DNA of 64,000 nucleotides, taken from Bacteroidales bacterium. GTDB taxonomy: Bacteria; Bacteroidota; Bacteroidia; Bacteroidales; CAIWKO01. Below are positions 14,733 to 22,271 of the stretch, in pieces. A program made the position numbers and the translations under genes. The notes below the pieces were generated by a model. The model was not told the origin of the DNA and searched no databases. It saw only the letters and a program-made list of their open reading frames with translations. The number at the start of each line of letters is the position of its first letter. Position 1 is the first letter of the stretch. The stretch spans positions 1-64,000 of the forward strand of contig JALOBU010000008.1 in NCBI GenBank assembly GCA_023228145.1, given 5' to 3'.

Positions 14733-16019
14733 ATGAAAAGGATATTTCTAACGATACTGGCATTGTGTTTTTTTTCACAAAGTGATTTAATGGCGCAATT
14801 TAATTATGTACCTAACCATAGCTTTGAAGAATACGATTCTATTAGGTTATACAATCCTTTTGATTCAACAGTTTACACTGATTATTATTACCCAACTCAT
14901 TGGTTTATACCTGTTGACTGCGGGTACCACTATTACTATAACTCAAACCTAAACTATGTTCACAGTTGGTATGTTGTACCTCAGAATCCGTGGAGCTATA
15001 CATGGCCTTATGATGGTATAGCTCAATCGGGAGTATGCCCATTTACATACAGCGTTAATGAAGGGTTAAGAAACTATCTGGAGGTTAAGCTTAAAATGCC
15101 TCTTATCAGCGGGCATGAATATTGCGTCAGCTTTTTCATTACAATAATGGATACTTGTTATATTGCAATAGATCAAATCGGTGCCTGTTTTACTATTGAT
15201 TCGCTTTTGGGGCATAATTACCCTCCGAATCCACCATGCTATTTATTAGAAAATCCACAGGTAGTAAGCCCTCCGGGCTACTTTTACGACAAACGCAACC
15301 AATGGCAGCAGGTTTTGGGGCAGTTTACCGCACAGGGCGGCGAGCAGTTTATGACTATCGGAAATTTCAAAACGGATTCCAACACCAATTTTGTGTGGCT
15401 GCCGGACATCAGCACGTATGGTACTAATTCCTACTACCATATTGATATGGTTACGGTAATAGAATGCGACAGCAATATCAGGCAAGCCGTTGCAGGTAAC
15501 GACACCACAATTTGCCGGGGCGACAGCATAAGGCTTGGCATAAATGATACGTTGGCGGGTTACCATTTTTTTTGGTCGCCGGCAACAGGATTAAGCGATT
15601 CGAACGTGCAAAATCCTTTTGCCAAACCTGATGTAACTACTACTTATCAGCTAATGCAAAATTACTACAGCTCATATTATACTTCGGATGAGGTAACCAT
15701 TACTGTAATTGACTGTAGCACGCCGCCCCCGGATACCGGAGCAAACCGGGTGCTATACCTACCTAATATTTTCTCACCCAATGGCGACGGGCAGAACGAC
15801 GTGTTTCGGGTGCGGGGCGAAAACATAGAAACCTTGCACCTTGCGGTGTATAACCGCTGGGGTGAGAAGGTGTTTGAAAGTCAAAACAAAAATGATGGCT
15901 GGGATGGAAATTACAAAGGCAAGCCATGCAGCGCGAATGTGTATGTGTACCACGCCACGATAGTATTTGAAGATGGAACGGAAACGAGCAGGAAAGGGAA
16001 TGTGACGCTGGTGAGGTGA
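14733..16019 (+). CDS. Secreted surface protein, NPSFEEY-like domain, CHU_C (T9SS type B) domain
   Basis: 428 residues. The signal peptide is followed by FNYVPNHSFEEYDSIRLY, a paralogue of the preceding protein through the Ig-like module (DTTICRGDSIRLGINDTLAG, FFWSPATGLSDSNVQNPFA). The C-terminal 85 residues are a CHU_C / type B sorting domain (YLPNIFSPNGDGQNDVFRV, AVYNRWGEKVFESQN, DGWDGNYKGKPC, KGNVTLVR). Type B proteins are exported by T9SS and often need a PorP/SprF-like outer-membrane partner, which is not present in the window. The DNA of the CHU_C part (about 15750-16018) recurs nearly unchanged at 17720-17981 and, in its second half, at 19590-19752. Confidence 0.85.
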   Translation: MKRIFLTILALCFFSQSDLMAQFNYVPNHSFEEYDSIRLYNPFDSTVYTDYYYPTHWFIPVDCGYHYYYNSNLNYVHSWYVVPQNPWSYTWPYDGIAQSGVCPFTYSVNEGLRNYLEVKLKMPLISGHEYCVSFFITIMDTCYIAIDQIGACFTIDSLLGHNYPPNPPCYLLENPQVVSPPGYFYDKRNQWQQVLGQFTAQGGEQFMTIGNFKTDSNTNFVWLPDISTYGTNSYYHIDMVTVIECDSNIRQAVAGNDTTICRGDSIRLGINDTLAGYHFFWSPATGLSDSNVQNPFAKPDVTTTYQLMQNYYSSYYTSDEVTITVIDCSTPPPDTGANRVLYLPNIFSPNGDGQNDVFRVRGENIETLHLAVYNRWGEKVFESQNKNDGWDGNYKGKPCSANVYVYHATIVFEDGTETSRKGNVTLVR

Positions 16020-16027
16020 GAGAATAA

Positions 16028-16777
16028 GTGAAAATAGAAATTAAAAAGTTGATTATTACTATTATAAATGAAACGAATAATTATAATGAATTGGATGGTT
16101 CTTTCAAGTATTTCGAAAAACAATATGCCTATGATGTACTATCATCCGAAATCAACATCAATAATTCATCTGTTGAAAATTTCTTTGAAACTCTTGAAAA
16201 CGGGAATATCGGAAAGTTTAATAAAATTTATCAAATGATTGACCGTAATCAATTTAATAGTGCGTTAATAGCAAATAATTCCATTGTTCCGACCAATCAA
16301 ATTGAAGTTAACCGGAAGTGGGTAAATGGAGTTTATCTTGATTATGTTGCTCCGCAAAGAAGCATACCGCAAACCACAATTGATGAATTGGAAACACTTG
16401 CTTCATCGTCACCGTTTGTCAATGGGGATGCAGTCTATACTGCAAGGGCAATAGTGGGTTATACAGAACCTGAACTAAACAACAAGAATATGGAACAGGA
16501 TAACCCGCAGGATGAAATTGTTACAAATAACCCAGTATTGGTTCATGTTTATCCCAATCCTACCAGCGATTTTATTATTGTAGAAGTCACTGGAGAAATA
16601 AGGGAACCTGTGTTATTTACGATCTATAATGTATTGGGATATAAAAAGAAAGAGGTATTAATTTCTAATGGTAAGATGAAGATTGATATCAGCGACTTCA
16701 ATCAGGGTGCTTACTGGTATGATGCCCGCCTTTCGCTAATATCAATTAACAAGGGTAAATTCATCATAAGCAGGTAA
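16028..16777 (+). CDS. Leaderless protein with T9SS type A sorting domain (stub 1)
   Basis: 249 residues starting with GTG only eight bases after the preceding stop. There is no signal peptide. It begins with INETNNYNELDGSFKYFEKQ and holds the shared block LASSSPFVNGDAVYTARAIVG. It ends in a type A sorting domain (HVYPNPTSDFIIVEV, IYNVLGYKKKE, FNQGAYWYDARLS, KGKFIISR). A T9SS substrate without an export signal cannot be secreted, so this is probably the C-terminal part of a larger ancestral protein now fused behind a CHU_C gene. It is a paralogue of 18007-18732. Confidence 0.6.
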   Translation: MKIEIKKLIITIINETNNYNELDGSFKYFEKQYAYDVLSSEININNSSVENFFETLENGNIGKFNKIYQMIDRNQFNSALIANNSIVPTNQIEVNRKWVNGVYLDYVAPQRSIPQTTIDELETLASSSPFVNGDAVYTARAIVGYTEPELNNKNMEQDNPQDEIVTNNPVLVHVYPNPTSDFIIVEVTGEIREPVLFTIYNVLGYKKKEVLISNGKMKIDISDFNQGAYWYDARLSLISINKGKFIISR

Positions 16778-16863
16778 TGAAAGTAAAAGGTCTTGTATTA
16801 CTTGTCGCATTAACATTGGCTGATGCCCATCGGGGTATCAGTCAATGTTTTACAATGAATTAA
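16777..16863 (+). pseudogene. Signal-peptide remnant of a secreted protein
   Basis: An ATG overlapping the previous TAA by one base starts 28 codons (MKVKGLVLLVALTLADAHRG, then ISQCFTMN) and stops. It matches in position and style the start of the intact gene at 18733 (MVIKQVILVISLALAF...CQCIFTN), which likewise follows a stub gene directly. The body of the gene is gone. Confidence 0.6.
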
Positions 16864-16952
16864 AAACCAAATTCAGAGGATATATTTATAAGACTACTTC
16901 TGATTTTGCAATATCTTGTTATGTTAATTGATCTCTACAATTAATAATTTCT

Positions 16953-17981
16953 ATGAAGAAAATCGTATTAATTTTTTTGTTATGGATCAGTGCATTAAGT
17001 GGATTTAACCAGACACTAGGGGGTTATGTAATACTTGATTACCTTATCTCTGCAGAGCATCCCTATGGTTGTGAACCTGAATTTGTTACTGGCCCCCCTG
17101 ATGATTCGATTTGGGTGAACTTAAACAATAATGACACCATGAGAGGTCTATTCATAAATACTTGGTTAGATACTATTGGTAGTAAGCTACTATTAGAAAC
17201 CGGTTATCATCCTAGTAATTATCAAGTAAAGTTATTACTGACCAACAACCTGTACTCCGTCCCCTATAATGTAGATACTAGTGAATGGATACAAATCTGT
17301 GATACACTATGTCATAACTTATGGGCTGACTGTACTGAAGGAGTTCAGGAAGATAAACGTTTTATACTTCTTCTTGACTTTGCTTTGAACTTTGGTTTGA
17401 CAAATTCAGATACCGTTAAAGGAATAGAAATCATTTTTAAAAATACAATTGGATTACCCGATCTAGCTGGAGTGTACGTTTGTGGTAATAAGATTAATAA
17501 TTCAATTAATATAGGCAAGGATACGATTTTGTGTGATGGCAATATTTTAATGCTTAACGCAACAACCCCTAATGCAACATATTTGTGGCAAGATAACTCT
17601 TTATACCCTACTTATTCCGTTTTTCACGAAGGTATCTACTGGGTAGTCGTTACGCAAAATTGTGTATCATTCTCTGATACGATCGCTATTAATTACGAGA
17701 ATTGTGTCAATAATACATTCATACCCAATATTTTTTCACCTAACGCTGACGGGCAGAACGACGTGTTTCGCGTGAGGGGAGAAAATATAGAAACCTTGCA
17801 CCTTGCGGTGTATAACCGCTGGGGAGAGAAGGTTTTTGAAAGCGAAAGCCAAAATGATGGCTGGGATGGAAACTACAAAGGCAAGCCATGCAGCGCGGAT
17901 GTTTATGTGTACCATGCCACAATAATATTTGAAGATGGGACGGAAACGAGCAGGAAAGGGAATGTGACGCTGGTGAGGTGA
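16953..17981 (+). CDS. Secreted surface protein with CHU_C (T9SS type B) domain
   Basis: 342 residues. A signal peptide (MKKIVLIFLLWISALSGFNQ) is followed by an N-terminal domain of about 150 residues unlike the NPSFEEY proteins (GGYVILDYLISAEHPYGCEP, WVNLNNNDTMRGLFINTWLD). An Ig-like module follows (NIGKDTILCDGNILMLNATT, ATYLWQDNSLYPTYSVFHEG), then a CHU_C domain (NIFSPNADGQNDVFRVRGEN ... GNVTLVR). The CHU_C DNA is almost identical to the copies in the neighbouring genes, while the N-terminal part is unrelated. This is consistent with domain conversion or shuffling. Predicted cell-surface protein, function unknown. Confidence 0.8.
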   Translation: MKKIVLIFLLWISALSGFNQTLGGYVILDYLISAEHPYGCEPEFVTGPPDDSIWVNLNNNDTMRGLFINTWLDTIGSKLLLETGYHPSNYQVKLLLTNNLYSVPYNVDTSEWIQICDTLCHNLWADCTEGVQEDKRFILLLDFALNFGLTNSDTVKGIEIIFKNTIGLPDLAGVYVCGNKINNSINIGKDTILCDGNILMLNATTPNATYLWQDNSLYPTYSVFHEGIYWVVVTQNCVSFSDTIAINYENCVNNTFIPNIFSPNADGQNDVFRVRGENIETLHLAVYNRWGEKVFESESQNDGWDGNYKGKPCSADVYVYHATIIFEDGTETSRKGNVTLVR

Positions 17982-18006
17982 AAAAATAAGTGAAAATAGA
18001 AATTAA

Positions 18007-18732
18007 ATGTTGATTATTACTACTATTAATGAAACGAATAATTATAATGAATTGGATGGTTCTTTCAAGTATTTTGAAAAACAATATGCTTACCACATTC
18101 TTGATGCGAATGCTTTATCTTTAAATGCTCAAACCGGGCAGTATTATTATGATTTAAAAAACAGTAATATCGGCAAGTATGATGAAATATACAGGAAAAT
18201 CGAAGTAGGAGATATTAATAATGCTTCCCTATTAAATAATCAAACTGCGCCAGTAAATAGTATAGAGCAGTATCGAAAATGGGTAAATGCGGTTTACTTT
18301 GATTATATTGTGACACAAAAAGAAATTCCACAAAATATTATTGAAGATTTGGAAATTCTTGCGTCTTCTTCGCCTTTTGTTAACGGCGATGCTGTTTACA
18401 CTGCCAGGGCCATTGTTGGTTATACTGAATCTGTTGTAAATCCAAAAAGTTTAGAACAAGAAAATGATACAAACAGCAGTTCTGAAATTACAGCAAAAGT
18501 TTATCCGAATCCCGCGAACGACAAGCTATTTATTGAGATAAAAGCAACAGGCGATGAAAAACTAAATTTTCTTATTTTAAACTCTTTGGGCGTAAAACTA
18601 AAAGAAGTTAGTCTGCAAAAAAATACAGTAATTGATGTAAGTCGGTTAAATAACGGTTTGTATTTTTATCAAATTTTACGTACTTTTAATCAAGAAATAA
18701 CAGACAAAGGACGTTTTGTAATAAGCAGATAA
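18007..18732 (+). CDS. Leaderless protein with T9SS type A sorting domain (stub 2)
   Basis: 241 residues, paralogous to 16028-16777. It shares the INETNNYNELDGSFKYFEKQ start and FVNGDAVYTARAIVGYTE, followed by a type A sorting domain (KVYPNPANDKLFIEIK, ILNSLGVKLKE, RLNNGLYFYQIL, KGRFVISR). There is no signal peptide. It starts 25 bases after a CHU_C gene and its stop abuts the next ATG, so it may be translated by coupling. The intergenic leader (GTGAAAATAGAAATTAAA) is shared with stub 1, so the junction itself was duplicated. Confidence 0.6.
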   Translation: MLIITTINETNNYNELDGSFKYFEKQYAYHILDANALSLNAQTGQYYYDLKNSNIGKYDEIYRKIEVGDINNASLLNNQTAPVNSIEQYRKWVNAVYFDYIVTQKEIPQNIIEDLEILASSSPFVNGDAVYTARAIVGYTESVVNPKSLEQENDTNSSSEITAKVYPNPANDKLFIEIKATGDEKLNFLILNSLGVKLKEVSLQKNTVIDVSRLNNGLYFYQILRTFNQEITDKGRFVISR

Positions 18733-19752
18733 ATGGTTATTAAACAAGTTATATTGGTTATTTCTTTGGCATTGGCATTTCCCTATTATGGGAAATGCCA
18801 ATGCATTTTTACTAATTTAATTAAAAATCCTGGATTGGAAGAATACACCTGCTGCCCAACAAATATGACCATGATAGATTGTGCAAATAATTGGACACAA
18901 CCAATATTTAATAATAGTACTTCCGATTATTTTAATATTTGTGGAATAGATTCAATTACTGATTATTCTACCTTTGTTTATTTTCAACATGCATTTTTTG
19001 GAAATGGTTATGCAGGAATATGCAGCTATAATTATAATGCTCCATGGTCTAATAGAGAATACCTTCAAGGCACATTAACAGAACCGCTCTTAGCTAATAT
19101 GTGTTATTATTGTGAGTTCTGGGTCAAACTCTTTAATTTCACTAGCTCATCTACATTTCCTTTATGTGCAATAGATGCTTTAAGCATTTTCTTTTCTGAT
19201 ACTCTTCCAAAGAGTAATGGTACCATGGCCTTGTATTTTCCTGCACAAATAAACAACCCAACTGGACGTATAATTTCAGATACAAGTAACTGGGCAAAAA
19301 TATCAGGTACATTCATTGCCACAGGTGAAGAGAAATTCATTACTGTTGGTACTTTTAAACAAGAAAATGAAATAAATAAAATTTATTACGGAAATCCGGC
19401 AGCAGACCGTTCTTATTATTTTTTTGACAACTTCTCGCTTTGCCCCTGCGCAGATACCATACCTCCGGCAGAGCCGGAACCTGTGGTGTATATACCCAAT
19501 ATTTTTTCACCTAACGGCGACGGCAACAATGATGTGCTTTATGTGCGCAGCGAACATATAAAAGAATTAAATTTCAGTATTTATAACCGCTGGGGAGAGA
19601 AGGTGTTTGAAAGTCAAAACAAAAATGATGGCTGGGATGGAAATTACAAAGGCAAGCCATGCAGCGTGGATGTGTATGTGTACCACGCCACGATAGTGTT
19701 TGAGGATGGAACGGAAACGAGCAGGAAAGGGAATGTGACGCTGGTGAGGTGA
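18733..19752 (+). CDS. Secreted surface protein, NPxxEEY domain and CHU_C (T9SS type B) domain
   Basis: 339 residues. The ATG directly follows the stop of stub 2. Signal peptide (about 1-22), then FTNLIKNPGLEEYTCCPTNM, a cysteine-richer relative of the NPSFEEY domain found in the other proteins here. It runs to about 235 and leads without an Ig module into a CHU_C domain (NIFSPNGDGNNDVLYVRSEH, FSIYNRWGEKVFESQN ... GNVTLVR). The first half of the CHU_C domain differs from the two upstream copies. The second half, from NRWGEKVFES, is essentially identical at DNA level. Predicted T9SS cargo at the surface. Confidence 0.8.
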   Translation: MVIKQVILVISLALAFPYYGKCQCIFTNLIKNPGLEEYTCCPTNMTMIDCANNWTQPIFNNSTSDYFNICGIDSITDYSTFVYFQHAFFGNGYAGICSYNYNAPWSNREYLQGTLTEPLLANMCYYCEFWVKLFNFTSSSTFPLCAIDALSIFFSDTLPKSNGTMALYFPAQINNPTGRIISDTSNWAKISGTFIATGEEKFITVGTFKQENEINKIYYGNPAADRSYYFFDNFSLCPCADTIPPAEPEPVVYIPNIFSPNGDGNNDVLYVRSEHIKELNFSIYNRWGEKVFESQNKNDGWDGNYKGKPCSVDVYVYHATIVFEDGTETSRKGNVTLVR

Positions 19753-19812
19753 GAGGAGAGTGGAACGTAGAAATTACTATTATGAATTTGTGATGACAGA
19801 CGGGTAAGCAAG

Positions 19813-19873
19813 ATTTAGCTCTTTTGCAAGTTTTGGTTGTGGGGTAGCTGGTGCGACTTGCAAATGTGCTAAA
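19813..19873. repeat. Long imperfect palindrome
   Basis: The arms ATTTAGC and TTTTGCAAGT pair with ACTTGCAAAT and GCTAAAT around a 22-base GC-rich centre. It has the two-block stem and short extrahelical spacers of the array sites but ends in TTAGC/GCTAA. No T tract follows, so a simple terminator is unlikely. Confidence 0.5.
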
Positions 19874-19955
19874 TGTGCGGTGGCTGTTTTTTATTTTTGT
19901 CCCCTCATTATTCACTGTTTACGTTTCCATGAAGAAGTTTTCTTCGCCTTGTTGG

Positions 19956-20082
19956 TAACGGTTTGCCGGTATGGTGTCGTGCGGGAGTACGAGGCGAAAA
20001 TTTATCAAGTTACAACAAGCTTTTTTACGAGCCACAAACTTTCAAAAACCACTGAAACCCGCATGCACTATACCATGTGTTG
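19956..20082 (-). repeat. attC-like palindromic site S10
   Basis: The left arm TAACGGTTTGCCGGTATGGTG and GTGCGGG pair with CCCGCATGCACTATACC followed by ATGTGTTGG. It starts 13 bases after the stop of the membrane-protein gene at 20096-20509, the same relation of site to gene as at S1, S5, S6, S8 and S9. Confidence 0.55.
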
Positions 20083-20095
20083 GCATTTCGTGCTT

Positions 20096-20509
20096 TTAAC
20101 TCACTCTATCTTTTATCTTTTTTATCGTTTGGTCAAAGTCATTTTTTGTTCGCAACCAAAGTATTATCAGAAATATTCCGATCATAAAACCAACTATCGT
20201 AATTACAAGAAATACGATAAATGTATTTTGTTTATTTGTGTAATCACTTGTCAGCAGAGAAACAAGAAAGGATGCTGCTACTGAAATCAAGAATATAGCA
20301 AAATTTAAATAAATTGAAGAAGGTGAACCTTTCTCAATAATTTCAAGTTCTGATTCACTAACCTCATAAATTGTTAATGAATCAAATTTGTGTCGTTTTA
20401 TTTTGAGTTTCTCGTCAGAAAGATTTTCTTGGCTTGGTCTAGTTGTCTCAATAACTTTACCTTCTTTAACTTCTGACTCGGTGGATTGTAATTTAGCTGA
20501 ATTTTCCAT
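20096..20509 (-). CDS. Small membrane protein, unknown function
   Basis: 137 residues. A charged N-terminal cytoplasmic region of about 75 residues (LSDEKLKIKRHKFDSLTIYE, VSESELEIIEKGSPSSIYL) is followed by two transmembrane helices (about 70-88 and 97-118) and a short basic tail (KNDFDQTIKKIKDRVS). The family is not recognised. It lies 11 bases downstream of the Cas2-like gene on the same strand, so the two may form a small co-transcribed pair within one cassette. Confidence 0.55.
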   Translation of the reverse strand: MENSAKLQSTESEVKEGKVIETTRPSQENLSDEKLKIKRHKFDSLTIYEVSESELEIIEKGSPSSIYLNFAIFLISVAASFLVSLLTSDYTNKQNTFIVFLVITIVGFMIGIFLIILWLRTKNDFDQTIKKIKDRVS

Positions 20510-20520
20510 GTCGTCAGATT

Positions 20521-20787
20521 TTAAAGATTATCTTTTAACCATTCATTTCTGCAAATCACGTTTCTCCATGCAGCTTCAACTCCAGATTTAATTATAAAAA
20601 TCCTGCTACCTTTTGGAAAAAATTGTCCGAGATTTTCTCTAATCTCAGTCGCAGATTGTTCTGTTTTAACAGCCCATAATGATTCTGTAATATGAGCCCA
20701 TGTTCCATAATCCTTAATGGCTTTGAAGAGTTCGTCATAATTTCCTCCTTCAGCCATATCATAGGATATCAAATATGTTTTTTTCAT
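20521..20787 (-). CDS. SinR-like / Cas2-fold small protein
   Basis: 88 residues with the pattern of SinR/Cas2-type ferredoxin-fold proteins: the first strand YLISYDMAEGGNYDELFKAI carries the conserved Asp, then DYGTWAHITESLWAVKT, and GSRIFIIKSGVEAAWRN. Lone proteins of this type occur widely outside CRISPR loci, and no cas1, repeats or spacers are present in the window. Some Cas2-fold relatives (VapD) are toxin-type RNases; whether this one cleaves nucleic acid is unknown. The partner gene downstream encodes a two-helix membrane protein. Called from pattern memory only. Confidence 0.6.
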   Translation of the reverse strand: MKKTYLISYDMAEGGNYDELFKAIKDYGTWAHITESLWAVKTEQSATEIRENLGQFFPKGSRIFIIKSGVEAAWRNVICRNEWLKDNL

Positions 20788-20838
20788 TTTATTGTATAGT
20801 ATTTTTCAATTAATGCAGTGTCTTTTTAGCATGAATGC

Positions 20839-21215
20839 CAACTATTGTGTTGCCGTAAGTTCATTTACAAATGCTTACAAACGACAACAAATAGTTTTTT
20901 TATTTACAAATATAATTTATTAAAATTAATTATCAGATAAATGTTTTGTATTTTAGTGAAAAATAAAAAACCTAACTATTGTTTTTTCTGACGGTAAATA
21001 TTATGGTGTTTGTTTTTATTCCCGCTACAAAAAAGGTCTGTAAGTGTTGATTTCATAGGCCTTTCATTTTTTTGAGCAACATAACCTGTCGAACTTGTAA
21101 TTAGCTTATAATATTTTTAATGGCAAATCTGGGGTTGATAATTTGCTAAAACTTGCGTGGCTTATACTTCCTGGCTTTTTGGGCTAACAAGGTGATGTAT
21201 TCTGGTGTGGTTCCG
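20839..21215 (-). repeat. Direct repeat copy C (at the intact Hcy methyltransferase gene)
   Basis: It contains the compact palindrome at 20839-20896 (CAACTATTGTGTTGCCGTAAG ... CTTACAAACGACAACAAATAGTT, arms pairing along nearly their full length with a few extrahelical bases). The terminator at 21035-21062 and the last codons of the gene at 21146 follow. This copy is contiguous with a complete gene and is taken as the parental location. Confidence 0.8.
21035..21062 (-). terminator. Rho-independent terminator of the Hcy methyltransferase gene
   Basis: GGCCTATGAA and TTACAGACC form the stem on the minus strand, followed by TTTTTT. One base differs from copies A and B (CATAGGCC instead of CACAGGCC), weakening one pair. 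Confidence 0.7.
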
Positions 21216-22189
21216 CAGCAACCGCCTGCAATATTCACCAGCCCTTCGCTCATATATTTCTCAACGATAGCGGCCATCTGTTCGGCAGTTTCTTTATGCT
21301 CGCCGGACTGATCAGGAAGCCCTGCGCCCGGATAAATACTCACAAAATAAGGAGCTTTAGCCGCTATCATTTCAACAAAAGGCTTCATCTGCAATGCCCC
21401 GGGAGAACAATTTATTCCTACAGAAAGAGGGGAAAAATGAGAAACGGAAACAAGAAACTTCTCAATATTTTGCCCGGAAAGAAGACAACCACTTTCATTT
21501 GAAATGGTAACAGAGACCATTACGGGCAGATGTCTTTTCTTTTTCTCAAAAACTTGGCTTATCGCATCCAGAGCAGCCATGGCGTTCAGAATGTCAAATA
21601 CGGTTTCAACCAACAACATATCAACGCGGCCATCCATAAGCCCTTCAATCTGAACGGCATATTTATTTACAAGTTCGTCATAGGAAATAAATCTGAAATT
21701 TGGGTTGTTAACATCCTGCGGCACAGAAGCAGACCTATTTGTCGGGCCAATGCAGCCCGCCACAAAACGGTACCACATCGGGTCGCGTTCAAAATATTCA
21801 TCGGCAGCAGCCCTTGCGAGCCTTGCGGCTTCATGATTTATTTCATAAGCATAAGTTTCCAGCCCGTAATCCGAAAGAGAAACGGACTGCGCATTGAAGG
21901 TGTTTGTTTCAATGATATCTGCCCCGGCAGAAAGATACTCTGCATGTATCTGGCTTATAATGGATGGCTGTGTGAGGTTAAGAATATCATTGCAGCCTTT
22001 AATTTTATACGGATGGGAAGCAAACCTGCGGCCACGGAAATCACTTTCAGAGAGACTGTATTTTTGTATCATGGTTCCCATTGCCCCGTCAAGAACCATA
22101 ATGCGTTCTTTTAATATTTCAATTATATCCAACCTTTTTGAGTTTATAACAGCAACAATTATGTAAATTTCGAAAAAAAAACCACACAA
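21146..22189 (-). CDS. Homocysteine S-methyltransferase (MetH N-terminal domain, stand-alone)
   Basis: Transfers a methyl group to homocysteine to make methionine. The protein is only the Hcy-binding module: RIMVLDGAMGTMIQKYSLSE, then ADIIETNTFNAQSVSLSDYG and IGPTNRSASV. The zinc ligands lie in GINCSPG and GGCCGTTPEY near the C terminus. The folate, cobalamin and activation domains of full MetH are absent, so the remaining parts must come from another gene, as in split MetH systems. The TTG at 22189 adds an unlikely hydrophobic leader; a start at about 22132 (TTG) or 22099 (ATG) fits the family better. It is followed by its terminator and attC-like site C. The gene end has been copied twice upstream. 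Confidence 0.85.
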   Translation of the reverse strand: MCGFFFEIYIIVAVINSKRLDIIEILKERIMVLDGAMGTMIQKYSLSESDFRGRRFASHPYKIKGCNDILNLTQPSIISQIHAEYLSAGADIIETNTFNAQSVSLSDYGLETYAYEINHEAARLARAAADEYFERDPMWYRFVAGCIGPTNRSASVPQDVNNPNFRFISYDELVNKYAVQIEGLMDGRVDMLLVETVFDILNAMAALDAISQVFEKKKRHLPVMVSVTISNESGCLLSGQNIEKFLVSVSHFSPLSVGINCSPGALQMKPFVEMIAAKAPYFVSIYPGAGLPDQSGEHKETAEQMAAIVEKYMSEGLVNIAGGCCGTTPEYITLLAQKARKYKPRKF

Positions 22190-22271
22190 AAAATATTTCT
22201 TTCAAAGTCCGGCTTGATTAAAAGAATTTTTATCTTTATATCAAATACAAACAACCGTAAAATATAATATT

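Larger units (their letters stand above)
19753..20095. other. Intergenic region with a long palindrome and attC-like site S10
   Basis: It holds a palindrome at 19813-19873 (ATTTAGCTCTTTTGCAAG pairing CTTGCAAATGTGCTAAAT) and site S10. No coding sequence is supported; a plus-strand frame at 19880-20284 runs antisense to the next gene and has no family match. Confidence 0.5.

Noticed and set aside
15911..18096. Antisense ORFs opposite the three CHU_C domains (15911-16123, 17740-18096, 19574-19915)
   Set aside because: They are mirror frames of the repeated CHU_C DNA with no independent domain; their similarity to each other only reflects the repeat.
19880..20284. 134-codon plus-strand ORF
   Set aside because: It overlaps site S10 and runs antisense to the better-supported membrane-protein gene; cysteine/lysine-rich shadow frame.
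20521..20787. Cas2-like gene as part of a CRISPR-Cas locus
   Set aside because: No cas1, no effector genes and no regularly spaced repeats anywhere in the window.
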